Of a DNA stretch of 5,843 nt, positions 1-5,815 are shown piece after piece. This DNA comes from Methyloglobulus sp. (GTDB lineage Bacteria > Pseudomonadota > Gammaproteobacteria > Methylococcales > Methylomonadaceae): contig JABFSV010000129.1 of NCBI GenBank assembly GCA_013140405.1, positions 1 to 5,843 of the forward strand. Reading direction: 5' to 3'. The notes under the pieces are model-generated. The model was given only the letters and a program-made list of their open reading frames with translations. It ran no database searches and was not told the origin of the DNA. Position numbers and translations under genes: made by a program. The stretch's first letter is position 1, and every line of letters begins with the position of its first letter.

Positions 1-1
1 C

Positions 2-112
2 TATGACGAGCACATGTACAACAAGCAAATGGAAAGTTACTCTGAGTCGTTTAGCTTAAACGGGCAACTTGACCCCCTTAACCTGGGCGGTGGGTCGAAG
101 CCGCCGAAATAA
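2..112 (+). CDS. C-terminal fragment of an unidentified protein (5' end outside window)
   Basis: An open frame runs from the window edge to a TAA at 110-112 and encodes the last 36 residues of a protein. The visible part starts YDEHMYNKQMESYSESF and ends GGGSKPPK. It is polar, rich in Ser, Asn, Gly and Pro, and finishes in a short Gly-then-Pro-Lys tail typical of a disordered C terminus. No family can be assigned from this fragment. The other two plus-strand frames stop early here (for example a TAA at 57-59), which supports this frame. It lies 89 bp upstream of, and on the same strand as, the two-gene nuclease-helicase unit. It could therefore be a first member of the same operon or simply an upstream neighbour. 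Confidence 0.55.
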   Translation, partial: YDEHMYNKQMESYSESFSLNGQLDPLNLGGGSKPPK

Positions 113-137
113 ACCTGTCACTGCAAATAATACGGCC

Positions 138-164
138 TTGCAAATTTAAAAATCCCAGGATAAT
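138..164 (+). promoter_or_regulatory. Possible sigma70 promoter for the nuclease-helicase unit
   Basis: The gap after the upstream stop codon is AT-rich. It contains TTGCAA (138-143, 4/6 to the -35 consensus) and GATAAT (159-164, 5/6 to the -10 consensus). The spacing is 15 bp, shorter than the preferred 17, so this is a weak call. Transcription would begin near 171, downstream of the ATG at 163 and upstream of the ATG at 202, which would fit the chosen start of the next gene. Read-through from the upstream gene is an alternative, since no terminator is seen between them. Confidence 0.25.
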
Positions 165-191
165 GGTATTTACAAAGACAAATTTTTTCCA

Positions 192-197
192 AGAGGA
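192..197 (+). promoter_or_regulatory. Ribosome binding site that decides the 202 start
   Basis: AGAGGA lies five bases before the ATG at 202, close to ideal for a Shine-Dalgarno site. The in-frame ATG at 163 has only AGGA at 157-160, two bases away, which is too close to work well. The start at 202 is therefore preferred. Confidence 0.6.
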
Positions 198-201
198 AAC
201 C

Positions 202-867
202 ATGAGCGAAAACATTAGCCTTAATTTGGGCGACAAAGATGGCAACCAACGCTTCTTCGCCAGCGGATATCAGGTCAAAAACATTTGCAACTGCCGACTG
301 GTGTTTGGCGAGGTGCCGTTAAACGACATGGCAATGCTGATTCATGGTTACAGCAAGAAGGCGGTGATGGCACTCGATATCGCCAGCAGGGTCGGGGCGA
401 CCTTGGTGGTAGGGGAACCTGCCGACATCGAAGAACTGCGGCTACTTAAGCTGGCTTGCTCTGATGCAAGGATAAACGACGCAGAATCGGCCAAGAATGC
501 CGGCCTACCTGAAGGCGTGGTCGCTTGGTTGTTGGAAGGGGATCGTGGGCGCTCTTCCGAAGCCATGTGCAAGGCCTTTTTCGGCATCCCACGTCGGGCA
601 TCATTTGACCACCCAAAAGACCCTGCCGACCTTAACCGCTGCCTCCAATTTTTGTCGTCCGCCGGTGGCGACGGTAAATGCCGGATGGGGTCATTAGTTC
701 CCCTGTCCAAACAATGGGCGGCATTGGTTGGGGCTTGGGACGATTTGGCGGATTGTTATGACGCCGAAACCCGCTCGGCAAAGGACGGCAAGCGCCCAAA
801 GACTTACAAATTGATGCAAGATACCCTTGCAAGCGCCAACCTAAGCCAGCTTCCTACCCTCGATTGA
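202..867 (+). CDS. Hypothetical protein (221 aa), upstream partner of the nuclease-helicase
   Basis: I do not recognise this family. The protein is soluble: it has no signal peptide and no membrane segment. The N-terminal half (about residues 1-105) alternates hydrophobic strands and helices, including a VFGEVPL segment near 34-40 and GATLVVGEPADIEELRLL near 65-82. The C-terminal half (about 112-209) has GDRGRSSE (113-120), HPKDPADLNRCLQFL (137-151), WAALVGAWDDL (172-182) and PKTYKLMQDTL (199-209). This arrangement reminds me of small proteins in phage and prophage genomes, but that is recollection and not a search result. No catalytic motif is evident. Cysteines at 29, 31, 86, 123, 147, 160 and 185 are scattered and form no zinc-finger spacing. 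The stop lies 21 bp before the helicase start, with no room for a terminator, so the two genes are almost certainly co-transcribed. An accessory or regulatory subunit of the large enzyme is an inference. An alternative start at 163 would add 13 residues. Confidence 0.8.
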   Translation: MSENISLNLGDKDGNQRFFASGYQVKNICNCRLVFGEVPLNDMAMLIHGYSKKAVMALDIASRVGATLVVGEPADIEELRLLKLACSDARINDAESAKNAGLPEGVVAWLLEGDRGRSSEAMCKAFFGIPRRASFDHPKDPADLNRCLQFLSSAGGDGKCRMGSLVPLSKQWAALVGAWDDLADCYDAETRSAKDGKRPKTYKLMQDTLASANLSQLPTLD

Positions 868-877
868 TTCAGCACCC

Positions 878-884
878 AAGGCGG
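878..884 (+). promoter_or_regulatory. Ribosome binding site of the nuclease-helicase
   Basis: AAGGCGG lies four bases before the ATG at 889; its AAGG core is seven bases away. It sits in the 21-bp gap after the preceding stop codon, so translation may be partly coupled to the upstream gene. Confidence 0.45.
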
Positions 885-888
885 CCCT

Positions 889-3800
889 ATGCACTACACC
901 TCCACTGGACAACTTGTGTTCTCCCCCTCAGACCTCAACCAGTCGATGCGCTCCAGTTTTGGTTCATGGCTGGACCGGCTTGCGCTGGAACAGCCGGAAT
1001 TGACCGCAGCCATGCCCAAGGACAACGATCCCATGATGGCATTGCTGGCCTCCAAAGGGAATACCCATGAGACCAGCTTCCTGCTGCGGCTACAGGAATT
1101 GCACGGCAAGGACAGCGTCGCCGTCGTACACAGTGATACCCCTGGGTTTCGGGCGAAAGAAACGCACGCGTATATGTCTGCCGGTGCACCGTTCATTTAC
1201 CAAGCCCAATTGCAACGGGAACAGTTCAGCGGCAACGCCGATTTCCTGGTGCGAAAACCGGGGCCGTCCAACTTGGGTGATTACCATTACGAAGCCTGGG
1301 ACACCAAGCTGTCCTTGACGGCAAAACACTTTTTTTTAGTCCAACTGTGTTGCTACAGTTGGATGCTGGAGGGCATCCAAGGCAACAGGCCGGACGAAGC
1401 CGTGATCGTTTTGGGCGACATGGCCGAAGATCGGTTCCAGATTGCTAAATATTACGATTATTTTCTCAGGGTCAAGCGTGAATTCCTGGCGGCACAAGCG
1501 GACTTTAAGGCAGACCTTGGCTTTATGCCCGACCCTGCCTTTGACAACGACTATGGCCGCTGGGCCAGTTACGCCAAACAGGTACTGGAAACGACAGACA
1601 GCCTAGCCCTCGTGGCCGGTATCCGCAAAAGCCATATCAGGAAGCTGAGGAAAGCCGGTATCGTGACGATGGCCGGTCTTGCATCATGGCAAGGAACGGA
1701 CATCAAAGGCATCCCGCAAACTACGCTGGCCAAATTGCAAGCCCAGGCGGACATCCAGCACCGGTCCAAAGGGCTGGACAAGCCCTTGTTCAAGGTAATC
1801 CAGGACGGCAGCGACAAAGGCCTCTGTGCCCTGCCACCAGCGTCTGCGTTGGATGTCTATTTCGATATCGAAGGCCATCCGTTGCTGGATGGGGGCCTGG
1901 AATACCTCTGGGGCGCCAGTTACCGCTGCCCCGATGCCGCACAAGGCACGCTTTATGCGTACAAGGATTGGTGGGCGCATACCCCGGAACAAGAAAAGCT
2001 GGCGTTTGAAGGCTTCATCGATTGGGCCTACGGGCGCTGGCAGGTTGATAGGTCGATGCATATTTACCATTACGCGAATTATGAAGTCGCCGCGATGCGC
2101 AAGCTGTCAATCCGCCATGACACCCGGCTTAAGGAAGTGGCCGAACTGTTGGCCAATAATGTCATGGTTGACCTGTACCGTATTGTCCTGAACGGGATCT
2201 TGCTTGGGGAAGCGAGGTATTCCATCAAGAATGTCGAACACGTGTACCGGGGCAAACGCTCGACCGACGTGGCCAGCGGCGGCGATTCAGTGATCCATTA
2301 TGAAGCCTGGCGGGAACAAGGCGGGGTTAAACAGTGGTGCGATCATGGTTATCCTCTTTGGACAGCCAAACCGGACAGTTTTGATTGGGGCACCTTCCCG
2401 GCCTTGAATGATTTGCGCCTGTACAACATCGACGACACCGAAAGCACACTCGAATGTACGGAATGGCTGCGTGGCCAACAACAGCTGCATGGCATCGCTT
2501 ATGCCATCAAAACGGAAGACGACAAACCTGTCCAGGAAAAAACAGGCCGGCAGCTGCAAAACGCCGAAAAGAAGCAGGAACTGCAAGGGCGGATACAACG
2601 ACTGATTGATCGTTATGAATCCGATGGGGCATTGAAGGACGATCCCAAGGCGCAACTCATGGTGGCCTTGTTGGGTTTTCATAACCGGGAGAGAAAACCC
2701 AAGATTTGGGCGCACTTTGAGCGCCTCAATAAAACCGATGAGCTGCTTTATGATGATGATACCGCGTTGCATAAAGTCACACTCGTCAGACGCGAAGTTC
2801 TAGGCGATGACACCAAACTCATCGGGCACTATGACCCCAAACAGCCGATCCGGAAGGACAAGTTTGTGACTGGGACCCTTAAAGGCTCTGAACTGAAAAT
2901 TAAGGCCATCGCCTTCGTTGATGAAGGACAGGGCAGGGGTGTTGAGCTTACCATGGCCAGCGGCGATTGCGAGGGCCTGAATGACGACGAATTGACTGTA
3001 TTTGCCGATGAGCTTTATATCAACACCGACAAGCTGGAAACCAGGCTCTGTGAGGTTTGTGAAGCGTTGTTTGCCGGCGGACATCCGGCAACCGTCGAGA
3101 CCCTGTTGGGGCGTTTAAATCCGGCCTTTATTGACGGGCAGGGTTACTTGCCGATCACCCGCGAACGCTATCCTGACAATAAGGACTATCTTAATGCCAT
3201 CATCCAAACGGTTAAAGCCATGGCCAACACCTGCTTGGCGATCCAAGGCCCACCGGGTGCCGGTAAAACCTTTACGGCCAAACATATCATTACGGAACTG
3301 GTCCAAGATGGCAACCGGGTTGGCATCCTGTCGAACAGCCATGCGGCGATCCTGAACCTTCTTGACGCCTTGCACGAACCGACCGGGCATGCACCGATCA
3401 CCAAAGTTGGTGGCTACGGCAACAACCAGGATGCCTTCCGGGAGAAATATCACGAGGAAGATTACCCGAATTACGTGTACCGCACCTCGATGGTCTTCAC
3501 CAAAAAGCAACCCTACGAAAGTTTTGCGGTCGTTGGGGCCACCGCGAACGGTTTTTCCGCCGATATCGCCTTCGAACATCCTTTAGATTACCTGTTTGTC
3601 GACGAGGCCAGCCAGGTGCCGTTGGCAAACCTGGTCGCCGTGATGGGCTCGGCGCGGAATATCGTCCTGATGGGCGACCAAATGCAGCTGCCTAACCCGA
3701 CCCAGGGCAGCCATCCCAACAACGGCGGTGTCTCTGCGCTTGAATGGTTGTTGGGCAACCACAGCGTCATACCGCAATCCCAGGGTATTTTTCTTGAAAA

Positions 3801-4395
3801 GACCTACCGGATGCACTGGGACGTTTGCCACCCGCTCTCGGACGTCGTTTATGAGGGCAAGCTGGTGGCGGACGGGGACAACCAACACCAGTCAGTCAAG
3901 GTTACCGACGGACGCCTGGTAACCCAGGCCACCGGCATCCTGGTGGTACCGGTCGAACATGACGGTAACCGGCAAAGCAGCGAAGAAGAGGCCAGTGCAA
4001 TCAACGACATCATAGACGAGCTCAAGACCGGCACCTATACCGACAAGAACGGCGAAACCAGGATGATGACCGATGACGATATCCTGGTGGTGGCACCGCA
4101 CAACATGCAGGTCAACCTGTTAAAAGAACGGTTAAAAGGCAATTGTGCCATTGGCACGGTGGACAAGTTCCAGGGCAAGGAAGCCCAAGTGGTCATCATC
4201 TCGATGTCGGTCAGCGATATCGAGGAATCCAGCCGGGGTTTAGATTTCGTGTTCGACATCAACCGGCTGAATGTCGCTGTTTCACGGGCAAAAGCGCTGG
4301 CCATCATTGTTGCCAACCCTGGCCTGGAAAGGTGTAAGGTAAACGGGATACCGCAAATGGAGAAGGCGAGCTTTTTTAGTCGGCTGGTCAATTAA
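889..4395 (+). CDS. TM0106-type RecB-like nuclease / YprB-type RNase H-fold exonuclease / SF1 helicase fusion (1168 aa)
   Basis: A multidomain nucleic-acid enzyme, probably cytoplasmic. Residues ~1-230 form a RecB/Cas4-like PD-(D/E)XK nuclease: GxxHE (G57, H60, E61), D118, the D138-T-K140 core and Q152xxxY156. Residues ~238-295 look like helix-hairpin-helix DNA-binding elements (KGIPQTTLAKLQ). Residues ~320-525 form a YprB/RNase_H_2-type 3'-5' exonuclease fold: D326-I-E328, YHYANYE 393-399, D428 in VDLY, and YNIDD 512-516. A charged helical and beta-rich linker (~530-770) follows. Residues ~780-1155 are an SF1 Dna2/Upf1/NAM7-like helicase: Walker A GPPGAGKT 787-794, motif Ia near 813-821, DEAS 905-908, GDQMQLP 929-935, TYR 972-974, motif V around 1089-1101 (DKFQGKE 1092-1098) and motif VI NVAVSRAK 1128-1135. 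All key residues are present, so an active ATPase and two active nucleases are expected. The N-terminal domain lacks the cysteine set of iron-sulphur Cas4/AddB nucleases. Its exact substrate and role (repair, RNA processing or defence) cannot be read from sequence. Confidence 0.93.
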   Translation: MHYTSTGQLVFSPSDLNQSMRSSFGSWLDRLALEQPELTAAMPKDNDPMMALLASKGNTHETSFLLRLQELHGKDSVAVVHSDTPGFRAKETHAYMSAGAPFIYQAQLQREQFSGNADFLVRKPGPSNLGDYHYEAWDTKLSLTAKHFFLVQLCCYSWMLEGIQGNRPDEAVIVLGDMAEDRFQIAKYYDYFLRVKREFLAAQADFKADLGFMPDPAFDNDYGRWASYAKQVLETTDSLALVAGIRKSHIRKLRKAGIVTMAGLASWQGTDIKGIPQTTLAKLQAQADIQHRSKGLDKPLFKVIQDGSDKGLCALPPASALDVYFDIEGHPLLDGGLEYLWGASYRCPDAAQGTLYAYKDWWAHTPEQEKLAFEGFIDWAYGRWQVDRSMHIYHYANYEVAAMRKLSIRHDTRLKEVAELLANNVMVDLYRIVLNGILLGEARYSIKNVEHVYRGKRSTDVASGGDSVIHYEAWREQGGVKQWCDHGYPLWTAKPDSFDWGTFPALNDLRLYNIDDTESTLECTEWLRGQQQLHGIAYAIKTEDDKPVQEKTGRQLQNAEKKQELQGRIQRLIDRYESDGALKDDPKAQLMVALLGFHNRERKPKIWAHFERLNKTDELLYDDDTALHKVTLVRREVLGDDTKLIGHYDPKQPIRKDKFVTGTLKGSELKIKAIAFVDEGQGRGVELTMASGDCEGLNDDELTVFADELYINTDKLETRLCEVCEALFAGGHPATVETLLGRLNPAFIDGQGYLPITRERYPDNKDYLNAIIQTVKAMANTCLAIQGPPGAGKTFTAKHIITELVQDGNRVGILSNSHAAILNLLDALHEPTGHAPITKVGGYGNNQDAFREKYHEEDYPNYVYRTSMVFTKKQPYESFAVVGATANGFSADIAFEHPLDYLFVDEASQVPLANLVAVMGSARNIVLMGDQMQLPNPTQGSHPNNGGVSALEWLLGNHSVIPQSQGIFLEKTYRMHWDVCHPLSDVVYEGKLVADGDNQHQSVKVTDGRLVTQATGILVVPVEHDGNRQSSEEEASAINDIIDELKTGTYTDKNGETRMMTDDDILVVAPHNMQVNLLKERLKGNCAIGTVDKFQGKEAQVVIISMSVSDIEESSRGLDFVFDINRLNVAVSRAKALAIIVANPGLERCKVNGIPQMEKASFFSRLVN

Positions 4396-4417
4396 AAACA
4401 GCACCCTTCTTGAAGGG
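4394..4417 (-). terminator. Weak candidate terminator of the toxin-antitoxin operon
   Basis: In the convergent gap, CCCTT (4404-4408) and AAGGG (4413-4417) form a 5-bp stem with a 4-base loop. Read on the minus strand, the stem is followed after five bases by five T residues (4398-4394). The stem is short and the T run is not adjacent, so this is weak evidence. On the plus strand the same stem has no T run after it, so no terminator is called for the helicase gene. The rest of 4396-4542 shows nothing I can identify. Confidence 0.2.
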
Positions 4418-4542
4418 CGATGGTTGGTTCACGGTCAGATTCTCCATTTCAGGAAAAGGCAAAAAGCGAGAAGGCCGGATGCCTGGTGTATCGAGAAGCG
4501 CGATTGTTCGACATCAAGTGTCTTCCTAGATGATAAGGGGAC

Positions 4543-4956
4543 TTAAATGTCAACCAAGAAAGGGTTGGCAACCACCATCCTGTTTTCGATTTTTTGGCCA
4601 TGTTGCATGTCTTCCGAATACAAGGTTGTGCAGTCAGACAAAAGAGCAGCACTGACAACCAGGCTGTCGTAAAAAGAAAAGCCATAGCGTTCCGCAATGT
4701 CCAAGCCCATGAGATGAGTTTCGACCGTCAACGGCCGGACATCGCAAACGGCTCGGATGGTCACTAAATAATCCCGTATTTCGGCATACGTCATCCCTAA
4801 TTTCCGTGAAGCGACCGAGGCAAACTCATTAAGCACCTGCACGCTGATAATTCCGCCTTTTGAAACAATGGCCTCAACGCAAGCAGCCTGGCCGCTATCC
4901 CCAGACAAGAGGTACAACAGAATATTGGTGTCGAAAAAACAGTTAGCGTCCTTCAT
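4543..4956 (-). CDS. PIN-domain RNase toxin, VapC-like (137 aa)
   Basis: This is the toxin of a type II toxin-antitoxin pair. PIN-domain toxins are metal-dependent endoribonucleases that typically cut tRNA or rRNA and stop translation. The full PIN fold is present: FFDTNILLYLL (7-17) with catalytic D9, ISVQVLNEF (37-45) with E44, FYDSLVVSAAL (95-105) with D97, and LYSEDMQHGQ (112-121) with D116. All four acidic residues are intact, so it should be active, and its length is typical for the family. The ATG at 4956 is chosen because the PIN domain begins a few residues later. Extension upstream in this frame to 5070 gives non-homologous sequence that is antitoxin coding read out of frame. The start overlaps the antitoxin's last 14 nt and has no strong ribosome binding site of its own, implying translational coupling that keeps toxin output below antitoxin output. 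Confidence 0.9.
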   Translation of the reverse strand: MKDANCFFDTNILLYLLSGDSGQAACVEAIVSKGGIISVQVLNEFASVASRKLGMTYAEIRDYLVTIRAVCDVRPLTVETHLMGLDIAERYGFSFYDSLVVSAALLSDCTTLYSEDMQHGQKIENRMVVANPFLVDI

Positions 4957-5176
4957 TCGCTTCGAGGCGGTCGAACTTGAAACCTTCCGGCAACCGGCCC
5001 CGGTATTTCCGGAGCCTCGCCAATAACTCTTGTGGGGTCGGCTTTTTTTCAAGTTCGAAAACCCGCTCATTGGCGATATGGATTTCGATGTCGTCGCCTT
5101 CTTTTAGCTGAAGCGCCTCGACGATGGCGGCAGGCAAACGGACTGCCAAGCTGTTTCCCCATTTAGCGACTTGCAT
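4943..5176 (-). CDS. AbrB/MazE/SpoVT-type antitoxin, VapB-like (77 aa)
   Basis: This is a DNA-binding antitoxin paired with the PIN toxin. The N terminus, MQVAKWGNSLAVRLP (1-15), is the hallmark of the swapped-hairpin AbrB/MazE DNA-binding domain. It continues through AIVEALQLKEGDDIEIHI to about residue 45. The rest (about 46-77, PTPQELLARLRKYRGRLPEGFKFDR) is the charged, probably flexible tail that in this family wraps the toxin and blocks its active site. The start at 5176 is supported by GAGGG on the minus strand eight bases upstream and by the family's usual N terminus. It is the first gene of the operon, and its TAA lies inside the toxin gene. It probably binds the inverted repeat at 5193-5219 together with the toxin to repress its own promoter. 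Confidence 0.9.
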   Translation of the reverse strand: MQVAKWGNSLAVRLPAAIVEALQLKEGDDIEIHIANERVFELEKKPTPQELLARLRKYRGRLPEGFKFDRLEANEGR

Positions 5177-5184
5177 GATAGATA

Positions 5185-5189
5185 CCCTC
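5185..5189 (-). promoter_or_regulatory. Ribosome binding site of the antitoxin
   Basis: GAGGG on the minus strand is eight bases before the ATG at 5176. It is much stronger than anything before the toxin start, consistent with the antitoxin being made in excess. Confidence 0.6.
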
Positions 5190-5192
5190 GTT

Positions 5193-5219
5193 AGATATAC
5201 AAAATATAATTGTATATCT
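5193..5219. promoter_or_regulatory. Operator: perfect 10-bp inverted repeat in the toxin-antitoxin promoter
   Basis: AGATATACAA (5193-5202) and TTGTATATCT (5210-5219) are exact reverse complements separated by seven AT bases (5203-5209). The repeat covers the predicted -10 box and the likely transcription start of the minus-strand operon, so a bound complex would block RNA polymerase. AbrB-type antitoxins commonly autoregulate through AT-rich palindromes of this kind. That this one is the binding site is inference. Confidence 0.7.
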
Positions 5220-5239
5220 TTACAGGCGGGCTTTGTCAA
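5211..5239 (-). promoter_or_regulatory. Sigma70 promoter of the toxin-antitoxin operon
   Basis: On the minus strand a perfect -35 box, TTGACA (5239-5234), is followed after 17 bp by TATACA (5216-5211) as a -10 box. TACAAT two bases further on matches the -10 consensus 5/6 but with 19-bp spacing. Transcription would start near 5203, inside the inverted repeat, and give a leader of about 27 nt to the antitoxin ATG. Confidence 0.6.
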
Positions 5240-5286
5240 TAATTTTAGTGACGGGTAGGGGGGTTGTCTGGATAGATTCCAATCCA

Positions 5287-5295
5287 TGGTATTCT
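5287..5295 (+). promoter_or_regulatory. Extended -10 promoter immediately before the 5303 gene
   Basis: TGG followed by TATTCT (5290-5295, 4/6 to TATAAT) forms an extended -10 element. TTGTCT at 5264-5269 could be a -35 box, but the 20-bp spacing is long; extended -10 promoters depend less on a -35. The expected start point, about seven bases after the -10, is 5302-5303, at or next to the ATG. Confidence 0.4.
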
Positions 5296-5302
5296 GCCCC
5301 CT

Positions 5303-5776
5303 ATGAAAAAACGAATTATTGCTCAAGGCCTGCCTCCGAACGAAGAGTTGGATACAAGCTGGCTGGACTTGGAGGCGCTTGCCGACGTAGAGGTAACCTC
5401 CGAAGCCGTCGGCTATCCTATTGAAGGGGCATTGTTGCCAAATAAGGGCCATGGGTGGAAAGCGGGAACACCCGGCACCCAAACCATCCGCCTACATTTT
5501 AAACAAGCGCAGACCATCAGACGTATACACCTTGGTTTTCTGGAGACCGACCTGGTACGGACGCAAGAGTATGCCCTTCGCTGGTCGCATGACAATGGCC
5601 TGGCATTAGAAGGGATTGTTAGGCAACAATGGAACTTTAGCCCTGACGGGAGCAATAGGCAGACGGAAGACCACTTCAAGGTGCTTTCCGGTGTCTCAGT
5701 CATCGAATTGATTATTACGCCCGATATAAACAGCGAAACTGTATTTGCCTCCCTTGAAAAACTGAGGCTGGCGTGA
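5303..5776 (+). CDS. Discoidin/carbohydrate-binding-like beta-sandwich protein (157 aa), function unknown
   Basis: A small soluble protein with no signal peptide or membrane segment, so probably cytoplasmic. After a short N terminus with an acidic stretch (ELDTSWLDLEALADVEVTSE, about 15-34) the sequence is mostly beta-strand. Strand-like blocks include GYPIEGALL, QTIRLHFKQAQTIRRIHLGF, EYALRWSHDNG, IVRQQWNFSPDGSNRQTEDH and VSVIELIITPDI. This pattern, with the QQWNFSP stretch, matches from memory a widespread bacterial family annotated as carbohydrate-binding or discoidin (F5/8 type C)-like. Its ligand and role are unknown to me. The ATG at 5303 is the only ATG in the frame, and an in-frame TAG at 5273-5275 blocks upstream extension. 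No Shine-Dalgarno sequence precedes it (the bases are C-rich). It is divergent from the toxin-antitoxin operon across a 126-bp gap holding both promoters, and there is no evident functional link. Confidence 0.85.
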   Translation: MKKRIIAQGLPPNEELDTSWLDLEALADVEVTSEAVGYPIEGALLPNKGHGWKAGTPGTQTIRLHFKQAQTIRRIHLGFLETDLVRTQEYALRWSHDNGLALEGIVRQQWNFSPDGSNRQTEDHFKVLSGVSVIELIITPDINSETVFASLEKLRLA

Positions 5777-5784
5777 TCAACCAA

Positions 5785-5815
5785 AACCAAATGAATTCAG
5801 TTTTTTCATGTGGTT
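5785..5815 (+). repeat. Imperfect inverted repeat after the 5303 gene, possible weak terminator
   Basis: AACCAAATGAA (5785-5795) and TTCATGTGGTT (5805-5815) pair at 10 of 11 positions with a 9-base loop. The stem is AT-rich, and the nearest long T run (5833-5839) is well beyond it, so it is not a convincing intrinsic terminator. Nothing else is identifiable in the AT-rich tail 5777-5843. Confidence 0.2.

Noticed and set aside
71..96. GACCC / GGGTC inverted repeat as a terminator
   Set aside because: It lies inside the coding end of the upstream gene, has a 16-base loop and no T run.
163..201. Earlier in-frame ATG for the 221-residue protein
   Set aside because: The only purine-rich site is two bases away and the ATG overlaps the candidate -10 box; the ATG at 202 has a well-placed AGAGGA.
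889..1590. Cas4-type CRISPR adaptation nuclease with an iron-sulphur cluster
   Set aside because: The nuclease core resembles Cas4/RecB, but the four-cysteine set is missing, the domain is fused to a helicase, and there are no repeats or other cas genes in the window.
2287..2772. 161-residue open frame on the minus strand
   Set aside because: It lies wholly inside the motif-supported nuclease-helicase gene, antisense to it, and has no recognisable protein features.
3115..3579. 154-residue open frame on the minus strand
   Set aside because: It is antisense to the Walker A region of the helicase and is best explained as a shadow of its codon use.
4449..4697. 82-residue open frame on the minus strand with a hydrophobic start
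   Set aside because: Most of it overlaps the PIN toxin gene in another frame, and its hydrophobic N terminus is toxin coding sequence read out of frame.
4957..5070. N-terminal extension of the PIN toxin by 38 residues
   Set aside because: The extension is the antitoxin coding sequence read in another frame, is low-complexity basic/Ser-rich, and PIN toxins begin just before the FFDTN motif.
5413..5790. 125-residue open frame on the minus strand
   Set aside because: It is antisense to the 157-residue protein, which has a family-like sequence; the antisense product does not.
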